Shown here: positions 39,605 to 47,894 of the stretch, piece by piece
Position numbering within the stretch: the stretch's first letter is position 1
Layout: every line of letters begins with the position of its first letter
Source of the DNA: Rathayibacter iranicus NCPPB 2253 = VKM Ac-1602
Lineage (GTDB): Bacteria > Actinomycetota > Actinomycetes > Actinomycetales > Microbacteriaceae
Length of the DNA stretch: 63,624 nucleotides
Assembly: GCF_003149025.1 (NCBI RefSeq)
Contig: NZ_QGDV01000017.1
Span: 1 to 63,624 of the forward strand
Direction: 5' to 3'
Notes under the pieces: generated by a model
What the model saw: the letters and a program-made list of their open reading frames with translations, nothing else
Databases searched by the model: none
Told to the model about the DNA's origin: nothing
Made by a program: the position numbers and the translations under genes

Positions 39605-40865
39605 TGGACCATGTGAATAGTTGTCTCTGTGGCGAGATTCATGTCGCGCCACGCTTGTTCGGCTTCGTTCGGTGTTCGGTAGTCGAGTGCCGAGTGAAGT
39701 CGTTGTTAATTGTAGGCCAATTCAATGTATCGTGCCACGTCGCGGATCGCTTTCTTTTTCGTTGGATAGTGGGTCCGGTTGCATTGTTCGTTCTTGAGGG
39801 TGCCGTTGAAGGATTCGGCGCACGCGTTGTCCTAGCAGACGCCGGTTCGACCAATCAACTGACGGATGTTGAGCTTTTTCGCGACTTGTGCGAATTCGGC
39901 CGAGGTGTCGACGGATCCGTGATCGCTGTGGAAGATGGTGTCGCTGAGCCTGTCGGGTTGATTGCGCGCAGCCATGTCGAGTGCTTCGGTGACCAGTTCG
40001 GTTCGCATGTGGTCTGCGAGGGCATATCCGACGACTTTCTTCGAAGAGCAGTCGAGAATGGTCGCGAGGTACACCCAGCCTTCCCAGGTGCGGATAGAGG
40101 TGATATCACCGACCCACGTGCAATCGGGTCGTTGTGCCGTGAAGTCACGCTTCACGAGGTCGGGGATGTCGGCCGGATCGCGCGGGATCGTTGTCGTGGG
40201 CCGCCAGGGCTTGGGTTGGCAGGGCTGCAGGCCTGCGGCGCGCATGAGCCGGCGGACGGTTTCGTGGGCCGCGGGTTGGCCCCAGCGCGTCAGCTGTGCG
40301 GCGATGCGGCGGTAGCCGTAGGTGCCGTCTGACGCGTCGAACGCTGTCTGGATGAGAGAGGTGATCTCCGTTCGCCATTTCGCTGTTCTCGAGGTTTTCC
40401 GGTCGCGCCATTCGTCGTCACCGGATCGGTTCACGCCGATCATTCGACACATTTCGCGGGTCGATGTCGTGGGGGTGAGGTCGCGTTCTTCGCGTCGAAT
40501 CAGTTCCAACTTGGTAGTCAGCGGGACTTCTTCGCGAAGAACACGGACGCTTTTCCCAGGAAAAGGTTCTCCTCCTCGAGTTCACGTGCCCGACGTTCAA
40601 GCTATTTGATCCGCGCGCGGTCTTGTATCGTCAGCTCTTCTTCGCTATCGCTATCCGCGCAGCGATGTGCTGCCACCCAATTCGTGAGACTCTGCGGGAC
40701 GAGTCCGAGCTCCCGGGCAACATCGGCGACAGGTCGCGACTTATCGATGACTTCGCGCACGGCCTCCGCGCGGAACTCCGGGGAGCACTTCCCACGGGAA
40801 CTGCACATCCCGATAATCCTTTCGGTCAACGCGGTAATCCTACCAATTCCGCGGTGGTCCAGAAA
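39601..40865 (-). mobile_element. Decayed IS3-family insertion sequence, about 1.26 kb
   Basis: Perfect 11-bp terminal inverted repeats TTTCTGGACCA (39601-39611) and TGGTCCAGAAA (40855-40865) bound an element of normal IS3 length. It encodes OrfA and OrfB on the minus strand, both damaged. I see no clear target-site duplication. Its base composition is less GC-rich than the surrounding core genes. Confidence 0.85.
39605..40829 (-). pseudogene. IS3-family transposase OrfA/OrfB with three nonsense codons
   Basis: OrfA (40829 down) reads CSPEFRAEAVREVIDKSRPV, the usual helix-turn-helix. It is stopped after RARIK, where LERRARELEEENLFLGKASV continues in the same frame, so a sense codon has become TAG. 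OrfB carries TWVGDITSIRTWEGWVYLAT (first Asp) and FHSDHGS (second Asp). It hits TAG after GRTGVC, where tryptophan is expected, before DNACAESFNGT with the catalytic Glu. A third stop (TAA) follows IELAYN before QRLHSALDYRTP. Active transposition from this copy is very unlikely. Confidence 0.88.
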
Positions 40866-41001
40866 GAATGGGGCACCTCACACCATGCCGTTGGAAATCA
40901 GCGTGGCACGCGCGAGCTTGGTCCGGGGCTTCGCCATGCGCCCGCCGTTCCGCCGGGGCCTGGACGTGTCCACGGCGGTACACAACCAGCGACGGTGTGA
41001 T
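40866..41001. other. Short spacer between the IS3 element and the next gene
   Basis: No gene is supported. On the minus strand MAKPRTKLARATLISNGMV followed by a stop is readable (about 40884-40940), but it has no visible ribosome-binding site or family signature. It may be a scrap of a disrupted gene. Confidence 0.35.
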
Positions 41002-41550
41002 CTAGGCCGAGCTCGCGCCGGTCAGCCGCGCTTTCGCAGAGTCGATGAGACTCCGCAGCTCTGCATCGGAGGCGCCCCTCCGGCGCCAGAGACGCAGATT
41101 GTTCGCGAAGTCTCGGGCCCAGGTGTTCACCGGAGCGCCTGCGGCTACGACTTTCTCCACGTCCGCGTCGGGCTGCAGGTGTTGCGGAACCAAGTCGAGC
41201 AGTCGCCTCGACTCCTCGCCCTGTGCGGTGCCCGCGAGTCGTTCGGCCTCGAACCACTCCGCCAGAAGATCGTTGTCGGCCGGCGGCGTCGCTGCGTCGA
41301 GCAGCGTGAGGGCGACACGAAGTTCCCGCATCGGTTTTGCGATCGACTCCGCGCGGAGGTTGATCGTGTTCAGGGTGGCGAGAGCAGTGAGCGCTCGGGC
41401 GAACGCCGCATCGATCCGTTCTTCAACTCGTGCCGCTGCCGCGGCTTTCCGTTCCGACCTCGCTAACCGAATCGCCACCCACGTCGAAATGAGGATCGAG
41501 GCCGCCGGCACAGCGATACCCGTGACGATGTCCATTGTGGCGTCATTCAT
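41002..41550 (-). CDS. Hypothetical membrane-anchored protein
   Basis: The 182-residue product starts MNDATMDIVTGIAVPAASIL with one transmembrane helix (about residues 7-28). It then has a basic, alanine-rich helical region (RLARSERKAAAAARVEERID) and a soluble C-terminus likely to be cytoplasmic. I do not recognise the family. ATG at 41550 is used because upstream in-frame sequence is low complexity. It lies in the insert that splits the MpaB gene, downstream of a secreted protein and a two-helix protein, so it may belong to the same module. Confidence 0.6.
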   Translation of the reverse strand: MNDATMDIVTGIAVPAASILISTWVAIRLARSERKAAAAARVEERIDAAFARALTALATLNTINLRAESIAKPMRELRVALTLLDAATPPADNDLLAEWFEAERLAGTAQGEESRRLLDLVPQHLQPDADVEKVVAAGAPVNTWARDFANNLRLWRRRGASDAELRSLIDSAKARLTGASSA

Positions 41551-41645
41551 GAGCACCACCGTAAGAGGTCCGCGATCGTCAGGGGAGCGGATCGAGCAGG
41601 TGCGGTCCGTTTCTGTCGCGAGTCCGCCCTCTGGCCTGGCACGGT

Positions 41646-41873
41646 TTATGCGTCGCGCGAATTCCGCCAGCTTTCGTAGTTCTTGTAGAGCAGAAACAAA
41701 CCGGAGAGTACGCCGACTACTCCCGCGGCGATCGCCACGATCATCACCGGGTTCAGCACGCCAGCGGTCTGGTCTCGGTCCGCGGCGATTCCGGCTTGAA
41801 GCTCGTGCCCTGCGCCGAAGACCACGAGCGCAGCCCCAAGAAAAATTAGTGCTATGGCGGCAATCAGCTTCAC
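41646..41873 (-). CDS. Small two-helix membrane protein, possible immunity partner
   Basis: The 75-residue protein has two transmembrane helices: residues 3-23 (LIAAIALIFLGAALVVFGAG) and 42-63 (VMIVAIAAGVVGVLSGLFLL), with a short polar tail YKNYESWRNSRDA. Its ATG lies nine bases after the stop of the secreted DUF2599-like gene, so the two are almost certainly co-transcribed. A similar pairing of a secreted protein with a two-helix protein occurs at 62.5-63.5 kb. Immunity or secretion assistance is inference only. Confidence 0.7.
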   Translation of the reverse strand: MKLIAAIALIFLGAALVVFGAGHELQAGIAADRDQTAGVLNPVMIVAIAAGVVGVLSGLFLLYKNYESWRNSRDA

Positions 41874-41882
41874 TGTTTCTCC

Positions 41883-42854
41883 TTAGTTTGGGTTGCAGAG
41901 GGCTGCAACGGTTGCCGCATAGCCTACGTCGTGCCGCCAAGAGTCGAGGTTCCACGGCACCTTGGCGTAACCGGCGTTAGCCCAGTGGCAGACGAGCTGG
42001 TCGTGGAACTTGTTGCCCTCGTAACTCGAAGGCACGAGAGCGTCGTAGGGCGGGATGCCGGTGCTGCGCGGCAAGCGACTCCAGACGATGTTCGGAGCCG
42101 GTGTGACAGAGACGATGTTCTTCGCCGTAGCCATGTCGATGATCAGCGTGATGTTCGAGTAGAAGGAGTTGCCGCCGAGGCTCTGAGTAGGGTCCGCGAT
42201 GATGGGGTACTCGAACGACCCGCTGGTGTGATCCACGACCTGAGTCAGCGTGTTGCCGGTGACTTCGTAGTGAGTCGGGACAGCGGTGCCGCGTGCGTCG
42301 GTGGCCCATGGGTTTAGGAAGTACCCGACCATAGTTTCGCCTTCCCAGATGGTCACTCCGCCGTCATTGGCCTGTCTCAGTACGCCGGTGTTGCTGTAGG
42401 TGTAGCTGTAGCGTGATGGGGCCTGAGATCCGTCGAGGACGGACACGAAGGTGACCGAGCTGTCCGAATTTGCCAACACGACAGTGGACGAGCTGTCTCC
42501 GTTGTCGTAAATGACACCGGCGTCATTGCTGCTCGAAGCGACGGCGGTCTCGGACGCGGGCAGCGTCACCGTCGCACTAGTGTCTCCGACGGTGATGAAG
42601 ACTCCGTCGCTCGCGTCGGTGGGGGCCAGAACTGAGCCTGCGGGCAAGGACAGGCGATTTCCGTCAGTGGTGTTCGCTACGTGAGACGGTTCTGCCCGTG
42701 CGACAACCTCGGGCGCGACCGCCGCGATGGCTGCGAGAGGCGAGTTGGCAGCTTCCTCTGCGGATGCGGCTGAATCTGAGAACAGCGTCCCTCCGGCTAC
42801 GAGCGCTGCGACGGCAAGTAGCCCCGTCGTCGACAGCCTTCTTGATGACCTCAT
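41883..42854 (-). CDS. Secreted protein with DUF2599-like C-terminus
   Basis: The 323-residue protein has a clear Sec signal peptide (basic RSSRRL, hydrophobic TTGLLAVAALVAGGTLF, then SAASAEE). A beta-rich middle region contains VIYDNGDSSSTVVLANSD and DGSQAPSRYSYTYS. The C-terminal 90 residues (WSRLPRSTGIPPYDALVPSS, FHDQLVCHWANAGYAKVPWN, DVGYAATVAALCNPN) resemble DUF2599, whose function is unknown; two cysteines could form a disulfide. The middle region matches the damaged gene at 62497-63084, whose C-terminus differs. That layout recalls polymorphic secreted toxins; no activity is proven. Confidence 0.75.
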   Translation of the reverse strand: MRSSRRLSTTGLLAVAALVAGGTLFSDSAASAEEAANSPLAAIAAVAPEVVARAEPSHVANTTDGNRLSLPAGSVLAPTDASDGVFITVGDTSATVTLPASETAVASSSNDAGVIYDNGDSSSTVVLANSDSSVTFVSVLDGSQAPSRYSYTYSNTGVLRQANDGGVTIWEGETMVGYFLNPWATDARGTAVPTHYEVTGNTLTQVVDHTSGSFEYPIIADPTQSLGGNSFYSNITLIIDMATAKNIVSVTPAPNIVWSRLPRSTGIPPYDALVPSSYEGNKFHDQLVCHWANAGYAKVPWNLDSWRHDVGYAATVAALCNPN

Positions 42855-43058
42855 GTTCCCCCCAGATAGACGCGATGCCTGGTGCTCGCCCCTCGAAGAA
42901 CGGGCTGCATCCGCGTAGGTTTGATGCTCGCCCGTTTTTTCACTTAGATCAATAAGGTTTGGCTCCGCGCTCCCGAAGTGAGGCCACCGCTCCGGTTGGT
43001 TGGGTCCGATTCCAAGATCGCTACCGCCCAGGCCATGCTGCGCTGCGCGGGCCGCGGG
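42855..43058 (-). other. Upstream region of the secreted-protein gene
   Basis: About 200 bases that are AT-richer than the chromosome, with no gene. A GGGGGGAAC ribosome-binding site directly precedes the minus-strand ATG at 42854. The segment TTATTGATCTAAGTG (about 42940-42955, minus strand) could contain promoter elements. The boundary with the IS3 fragment lies near 43060-43080. Confidence 0.4.
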
Positions 43059-43325
43059 CTAGGGCGTCGATCGCCCGTCAAGGCCCTCCGGGGTCATCTT
43101 CCGCCGCACCTCGCCGGTGATCGGGTCAGTGACCTCGGTCCAGCCCGCGTCGCGGACCGCATCGACGACGAGCGCGTCGCTGATCGTCCTCGCGGCGACG
43201 CGGCCTTGTTTCCAGGCTCGGTAGGTACGTGCGGCGACCTGCACGCCCTGCTCACGCAGGACGCGGATGATCGACTCGACCGCACGACCTTCGGCGCGGA
43301 GCTGATCGATGAAGCCCATCGTCAA
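43059..43325 (-). pseudogene. Truncated IS3-family transposase, N-terminal part
   Basis: The 88-residue reading frame starts TMGFIDQLRAEGRAVESIIR and continues VLREQGVQVAARTYRAWKQG and RRKMTPEGL, the N-terminal region of a different IS3-type transposase. It breaks off after EGLDGRSTP, where relatives read EGLYGRRKM, and the DDE catalytic core is missing. The start (TTG or ATG) abuts the resumed MpaB sequence, so both ends of this IS are lost. It marks one border of the inserted region. Confidence 0.8.
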
Positions 43326-43909
43326 CGGGTGCGGGGTGCACGGGCGGATCGTCGGCTCCTACGAGGACGCCGGGGGTCGCGAGCGCGACTACTCCGCCCA
43401 GGACCCGCGACTGCTGCTCTGGGTGCACGATGCCTTCACCGACGCGTTTCTCGGGGCGCACGAGATATGGGGCGGCCCCATCCTGGGCGGGCCGGACGCC
43501 TACGTCCGCGAGTGGGCCGCCTCCGGCCGCCTGCTGGGGGTCGAGCATCCACCCGAGAGCGTTGCCGAACTGCGCGAGCAGCTTGTGGGATTCGCGGGCG
43601 AGCTCAAGCCGGACGCGCGAGTGCGTGAGATCGTCGGGTTCCTCCGTGGCATCCGCCTGCCGGGGGAGGCTGGTGTGGTGTGCCCGCTCTTGTTCGCGGG
43701 GGCGGTCGCGTCGCTCGCTCCGGAGGTCCGCCTCCTCCTCGGGCTGCGCCGGCCGTGGTGGCCGGCGATCACCGCGAACCGCCTGCTCTTTGTCGTCCTG
43801 AAGCGGTACTTCGGCCGCGTCTCACCGAGGGAGCAAGCCGCTCTCGACCGCATCGCGCGCCAGCCGGCGCCTCCTGAGCTGATTTTTCGAACACCTGTCC
43901 GGGAAGTGG

Positions 43910-43915
43910 TATGAT
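43910..43915 (+). promoter_or_regulatory. -10 element of the tetR gene
   Basis: TATGAT is followed by seven bases and then ATG at 43923. That fits a leaderless transcript starting at the codon for MSSVRLASV. A TTCGAA at 43886-43891 is a weak -35. The element overlaps the stop of the MpaB fragment. Confidence 0.5.
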
Positions 43916-43922
43916 AGTGACA

Positions 43923-44621
43923 ATGTCTTCCGTTCGCCTCGCCTCCGTGCACGCGGCGGACCATTCTTCTGCTCCAGGCCTGGCACATCCGGGTTCCGCC
44001 GACCCGCGCACTCGGCGCACGCGCACCCGAGTCTTCGACGCGGTCGAGCGCCTCGTCATGCAGAGCGGAGGAGAGCGGGCCGAGGGCATCGCCGTGAGCG
44101 ACATCGTCCGCGAGGCAGGAATCAGCCGCAGCTCCTTTTACGCGCACTTCGACGATGCGGCCGCGGTCGCCTCCGCGCTGCTTCGCGAAGATCTCGTGGT
44201 CGCCGATGTCGCCGCGGGCGATGGCGGCGACCATACCGGCGCGCAGGCGCTGCGCCGTGGATACTCCCGCCTCATCGAGCGCCTGGTCGACCGCCACGCG
44301 TTCCACGCTCGCCTGCGCTCTCGCGCCTCCGCCCGGGTCGCCTCTGACGACGCCGTCTTCGACGCGGCCCTCGCCCTGCATCGCGCGGTGCTCGCCCGGG
44401 CCGAGATTTCGGCACACATCGACGCCGAGCTCACCGCCACTTTCGCCGCCGGTGGCGTGCTGGCCGTCGTCGGCGCCTGGCTTGCCGGCTCTCTTGATGG
44501 CACCGACGAGGAGCTGGTCGAGCACCTCGTCTCCCTCCTGCCGATATGGCTCGTCGCGGCTCCGCTGCGCCTCCCCACCTCTCCACTCCCACCACGCCCC
44601 ACAATGAAAGGCACGACATGA
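43923..44621 (+). CDS. TetR/AcrR-family transcriptional regulator
   Basis: TetR regulators are usually repressors released by a small ligand. The 232-residue protein has the DNA-binding helix-turn-helix at about residues 25-72: RTRTRVFDAVERLVMQSG, then VSDIVREAGISRSSFYAHFD. The C-terminal ligand domain is not diagnostic. I prefer ATG 43923 over the in-frame ATG at 43911 because it fits the -10 element. Its stop overlaps the carD start, so it may regulate its own transcript, which includes carD. Confidence 0.85.
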   Translation: MSSVRLASVHAADHSSAPGLAHPGSADPRTRRTRTRVFDAVERLVMQSGGERAEGIAVSDIVREAGISRSSFYAHFDDAAAVASALLREDLVVADVAAGDGGDHTGAQALRRGYSRLIERLVDRHAFHARLRSRASARVASDDAVFDAALALHRAVLARAEISAHIDAELTATFAAGGVLAVVGAWLAGSLDGTDEELVEHLVSLLPIWLVAAPLRLPTSPLPPRPTMKGTT

Positions 44622-45109
44622 TGACATTCGAGGTCGGCGAGACCCTGGTCTACCCGCACCACGGAGCGGTGACGATCACCGGGCTCGAGAAGCGATCGGT
44701 CAAGGGCGTCGAGAAGACGTTCATGACCATGAACGTGCACACCAGCGAGCTCACGATCACCCTCCCCGTCGAGAACGCCGAACTCGTGGGCGTGCGCGAG
44801 ATCATCGATGACGCCGGGGTTCAGGCCGTCTATGACGTCCTGCGCAGCGATGTCGCGGAGGAGGCCAGCAACTGGTCGCGCCGCTTCAAGGCCAACCAGG
44901 AGAAGATGGCGAGTGGCAGCGTCTACCGCGTCAGCGAGGTCGTCCGCGACCTGTGGCGTCGTGAGCAGGCGGGTGGCGTCTCGGCCGGCGAGAAGCGGAT
45001 GCTGCTCAAGGCTCGTCAGATCCTGGTGTCTGAACTCTCGCTCGCCCTGAAGGGCACGGACGAGGAGGCCTCGGCCACGCTCGACGAGGTCCTCGCCTCG
45101 GCGATCTGA
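44618..45109 (+). CDS. CarD/CdnL-like transcription regulator
   Basis: CarD-family proteins bind the RNA polymerase beta subunit and stabilise open promoter complexes, notably at rRNA promoters in mycobacteria. The 163-residue protein has the N-terminal polymerase-interaction domain (MTFEVGETLVYPHHGAVTIT) and the C-terminal helical DNA-binding domain (VSEVVRDLWRREQAGGVSAG, EKRMLLKARQILVSELS). ATG at 44618 overlaps the tetR stop. Whether it is the main CarD of the organism is not decidable here. Confidence 0.88.
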   Translation: MMTFEVGETLVYPHHGAVTITGLEKRSVKGVEKTFMTMNVHTSELTITLPVENAELVGVREIIDDAGVQAVYDVLRSDVAEEASNWSRRFKANQEKMASGSVYRVSEVVRDLWRREQAGGVSAGEKRMLLKARQILVSELSLALKGTDEEASATLDEVLASAI

Positions 45110-45131
45110 CCATTCGTCGCGGCGGGTCGGC

Positions 45132-45698
45132 TCAGTCGGGTCGGCACGCCGCGATGATCCGTGCGGCCACGTCCTCCTGCGCGGCCGAGCCGTCGATCCG
45201 AGCGAGGAGGCCCTGCTCGTCGTAGACATCGGCGAGCGGAGCCGTCTCGCGCTCGTAGACCTCGATCCGATTCCGCACCACCTCCGGGTCGTCGTCTGCG
45301 CGGCCCTGCTCGGCCGCGCGCGCGTGCAGCCGGGCGAGCACGACGTCCGGGTCGGCCGTCAACAGCACGACACGCGAGAGCCCTGTGCCGCGCTCGTCGA
45401 GCATCTGTGCGAGGGCGTCAACCTGGGCGAGTGTGCGCGGATAGCCGTCGAGGATGAAGCCGTCGCGAGCATCCGGTTCGTCGATGCGCTCGGCGACCAG
45501 GGCATTCGTCAGCTCGTCCGGAACGTATTCGCCAGCCTCGACGAGCGCGCGCAGGCGCCGGCCCAGCTCACTGCCATCGGCGACGTGCGCTCGAAAGAGT
45601 TCTCCTGTGGAGATTGCCGGCACGCCCAGCTCACTGGCCAGAACCGCTGCCTGAGTGCCCTTGCCCACGCCGGGCGGGCCCATCATGATGACGCGCAT
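45132..45698 (-). CDS. adk: Adenylate kinase
   Basis: Adenylate kinase interconverts ATP, AMP and ADP. The 188-residue protein has the P-loop MMGPPGVGKGTQA, AMP-binding STGELFRAHV and FILDGYPRTLAQ, and a short lid. It lacks the zinc cysteines, as in other actinobacterial enzymes. Start is the ATG of MRVIMMGPPG at 45698. Adk is normally next to secY; its place here beside carD, in an accessory region, suggests either relocation or a second copy. Confidence 0.92.
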   Translation of the reverse strand: MRVIMMGPPGVGKGTQAAVLASELGVPAISTGELFRAHVADGSELGRRLRALVEAGEYVPDELTNALVAERIDEPDARDGFILDGYPRTLAQVDALAQMLDERGTGLSRVVLLTADPDVVLARLHARAAEQGRADDDPEVVRNRIEVYERETAPLADVYDEQGLLARIDGSAAQEDVAARIIAACRPD

Positions 45699-45800
45699 CG
45701 CTCGTCCTCCTCGGTGTTGTCTGGTGATCGTAGCGGTGCGGGGCGGAGAGACCGGTGCCGACGGCACCCGTAGGCTGGCGGAACGAGCCGAGGAGGAACG

Positions 45801-46322
45801 ATGTCCGGATCCGGTGCCGCGCAGGCCGCAGCGGATCTCGCGGCTCTCCTGCACGATGTGTCCGCCGAACTCGATGCCCGCGGAGTCGCCGATCAGGCAC
45901 TCGCTGAGCTGCGCACGCCGCGCACGATCCTGGGTTTTCGTCGAAAGCCCGTGATGGTCCCGGTCACCCGCGCCTGGCGCCTCGGCGTCGTGCTGCTCGG
46001 TCGCGAGGGCGAGGTTTTTGCGACCGGCTCCGTGACGCGAGCGGTTGCTCCGCTGCACGCCAACAACCAGTCGGAGTCGCAGGAGGAGCGGCGCGAGATT
46101 CGCCGCGCCGCGTTCGATGGTCCGTTCCGCGAGGGCGAGATCGTCAACTACGGCTGGCGTCGCCTCGGAACGGACGTAGCCGCCCTCGAAGCCGGCGAGG
46201 AGCCGCTGGCAGTGCGCGGTTCCGAGGTGATGGTGCGCTGGGCGCCTCGCCTCGGCGATCAGGGCCTGATGCCGCTCCGCCGCTACCTCGCTGAACGCCT
46301 CGACCTGATGGACGCCGACTAG
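45801..46322 (+). CDS. Conserved hypothetical protein
   Basis: The 173-residue protein is soluble, with no signal peptide or transmembrane helix. It contains LGFRRKPVMVPVTRAWRLGV, HANNQSESQEERREIRRAAF and REGEIVNYGWRRLG. I recognise it only as resembling uncharacterised Microbacteriaceae proteins. ATG at 45801 follows a GAGGAACG site. It diverges from adk and converges with the DarT-like gene eight bases away. No function is assigned. Confidence 0.65.
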   Translation: MSGSGAAQAAADLAALLHDVSAELDARGVADQALAELRTPRTILGFRRKPVMVPVTRAWRLGVVLLGREGEVFATGSVTRAVAPLHANNQSESQEERREIRRAAFDGPFREGEIVNYGWRRLGTDVAALEAGEEPLAVRGSEVMVRWAPRLGDQGLMPLRRYLAERLDLMDAD

Positions 46323-46329
46323 CGCCGGG

Positions 46330-47115
46330 TCACTCCTGCTCGGTGACCGGGTGGAACCACGGCGGGTACACCGCAACCCGAGGCGAGGCATCGATGCCCT
46401 CGAAGAGCGCCTTGACCCGGTTCCGGGCGGCGACGGAGGCGACGCCGACGGTCGCGATGCCGTCGAGGGGGAAGCGCTCGGGCACGAGAGCCTCGGCACT
46501 GCGCAGCGCCGGCTCGTCGACGAGGAGGCGTGCGAACGTGCGCACGAGGGCGTCGCCCTCGCTGAAGCGGGTGAGGACGTGCGAGGCGTCGCCATCGCTC
46601 AGGACGGAGGCGGAGGCGAGGGAGCCGACGAGGACGACGAACTGCGACGCCGTCGTCTCCTGAGCGCTCGGCGACCAATGCGGGGCGACGCGGTCACCGC
46701 GAAGATCGGCCCAGAGCGCGGCGTCGGGGGAGAGGAAGAAGGGGACGAAGCCCGCGACGCTCCTGCCGTCTTTCACTTGCACGGCTCGACGGTGCTCGCG
46801 GGTGGTGTCGGCGCTCACGTCGACCGTCGGGCGCTCGGCGAGCATCTCGTCGGCGAGGATTGCGCCGGCGGTGACGATCGCCTCGAGATTGCTGAGGTGC
46901 GTGACGTGGTAGATCCGCTGCGCCGCGATGTCGACCTTCGGCAGGGGCTTCTCTTGTGCGGTGCCGCGAGCCGCAGCACGGGCGGTCGCCGCGCGGGAGG
47001 TGCCGGGCACCCGCGCGGGGGCGCGCATGGCGCGGCCGACGGGCTCGGGGAGCTTGGCGGGGGAGCAGACATCGCAGAGCGCGATGTCGAGGCCGTGGAT
47101 GCATTCGGTGAGCAC
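46330..47115 (-). CDS. DarT-like (DUF4433) ADP-ribosyltransferase
   Basis: DarT toxins ADP-ribosylate thymidine in single-stranded DNA and are neutralised by DarG. The 261-residue product has a short cysteine-containing start (ECIHGLDIALCDVC) and then the DUF4433 fold: RIYHVTHLSNLEAIVTAGAI, REHRRAVQV, and GFVPFFLSPDAALWADLRG. The GTG encoding LTECIHG is favoured because AGAAGGA lies about seven bases before it. No DarG macrodomain gene is adjacent on either side, which is unusual for the toxin; it may be a domesticated relative. Confidence 0.75.
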   Translation of the reverse strand: MLTECIHGLDIALCDVCSPAKLPEPVGRAMRAPARVPGTSRAATARAAARGTAQEKPLPKVDIAAQRIYHVTHLSNLEAIVTAGAILADEMLAERPTVDVSADTTREHRRAVQVKDGRSVAGFVPFFLSPDAALWADLRGDRVAPHWSPSAQETTASQFVVLVGSLASASVLSDGDASHVLTRFSEGDALVRTFARLLVDEPALRSAEALVPERFPLDGIATVGVASVAARNRVKALFEGIDASPRVAVYPPWFHPVTEQE

Positions 47116-47284
47116 TGCTGGAATCCTTCTGCGCGCGGTCTCGGGATTCCGGCGCAAGGACGACGTTACGCGACCGAGGCGAGCCCGCGTCTCCTGGGCG
47201 TCGATCAACGGGTGTCCAGGCGCCGGTCAGAGCATCGCCTGGGAGGGGACGGCCACCCGTCACCCAACGCGTAGCGTGATCGGG

Positions 47285-47776
47285 ATGAAGCGTGTGCCGC
47301 CCACCGAGGGCCAGGAATCCGTCTGGGACTACCCACGACCACCGAGGGTCGAGACCACCTCAGAGCACGTCGTCGTCCGGCTGGGCGGCGCCGTCGTCGC
47401 CGAGACGCGCGAGGCCGTCCGCGTGCTCGAGACGAGCCACCCTCCTGTCTATTACCTGCCCGTCGCGTCGTTCGCGCCGGGCGCTCTCGAACCCGCGCCG
47501 GGCCGCAGTTATTGCGAGTTCAAGGGGGCCGCCGCCTACCTGACCGTGCGGGGTGCTGCGGGAGCGGTGGCCGAGGGCGCGGGCTGGACCTACCCGGAGC
47601 CGGCGCACGGCTATGAAGCGCTCCGCGACAGGGTTGCGTTATATCCCGGGCGGATGGACTCGTGCAGCGTCGACGGTGAGGCTGTGCAGCCGCAGCCGGG
47701 CGACTTCTATGGCGGCTGGATTACCTCCCGTGTGGTTGGTCCCTTCAAAGGGGCACCCGGCACGATGGGCTGGTGA
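47285..47776 (+). CDS. DUF427-domain protein
   Basis: The 163-residue protein carries the DUF427 fold: VVVRLGGAVVAETREAVRVL, then YCEFKGAAAYLTVR and HGYEALRDRVALYPGRMDSC. Family function is unknown, and members are often encoded near redox or stress genes. ATG at 47285 is chosen at the start of MKRVPPTEGQESVWDYPRPP. It diverges from the DarT-like gene across 169 bases. Confidence 0.8.
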   Translation: MKRVPPTEGQESVWDYPRPPRVETTSEHVVVRLGGAVVAETREAVRVLETSHPPVYYLPVASFAPGALEPAPGRSYCEFKGAAAYLTVRGAAGAVAEGAGWTYPEPAHGYEALRDRVALYPGRMDSCSVDGEAVQPQPGDFYGGWITSRVVGPFKGAPGTMGW

Positions 47777-47894
47777 GCCGGGCCGGACCCTGGCAGCGCC
47801 CGGGATGTCACAGCGGGTAACACCGCGTCGCCGTAGTGATTGCCGTGTCACTCTGGCTGCACTGCCGGTGGTCGGTGGTGAGGAGGCGGATCCG

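Larger units (their letters stand above)
39030..43914 (+). pseudogene. Interrupted MpaB/DUF2236 oxygenase-family gene
   Basis: The family is haem-dependent latex-clearing/MpaB-like oxygenases. Two plus-strand pieces together cover about 280 residues, the normal length. The first carries VALETGDDAGLFGPGSAVWA and HTGAMAGVHDYSRYREDP and stops at 39393; the second resumes at about 43325 with GVHGRIVGSYEDAGGRERDY and LLLWVHDAFTDAFL and ends at 43914. In the first piece an in-frame TAA (39120-39122) separates a GTGA-coupled start (39030) from VALETGDD. The intervening 3.9 kb is foreign DNA, and ACGGG flanks both junctions. The gene cannot make the normal protein. Confidence 0.85.

Noticed and set aside
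45132-46595. 487-codon extension of adenylate kinase
   Set aside because: Residues before MRVIMMGPPG are antisense to the 45801-46322 gene; adenylate kinase similarity starts at 45698.
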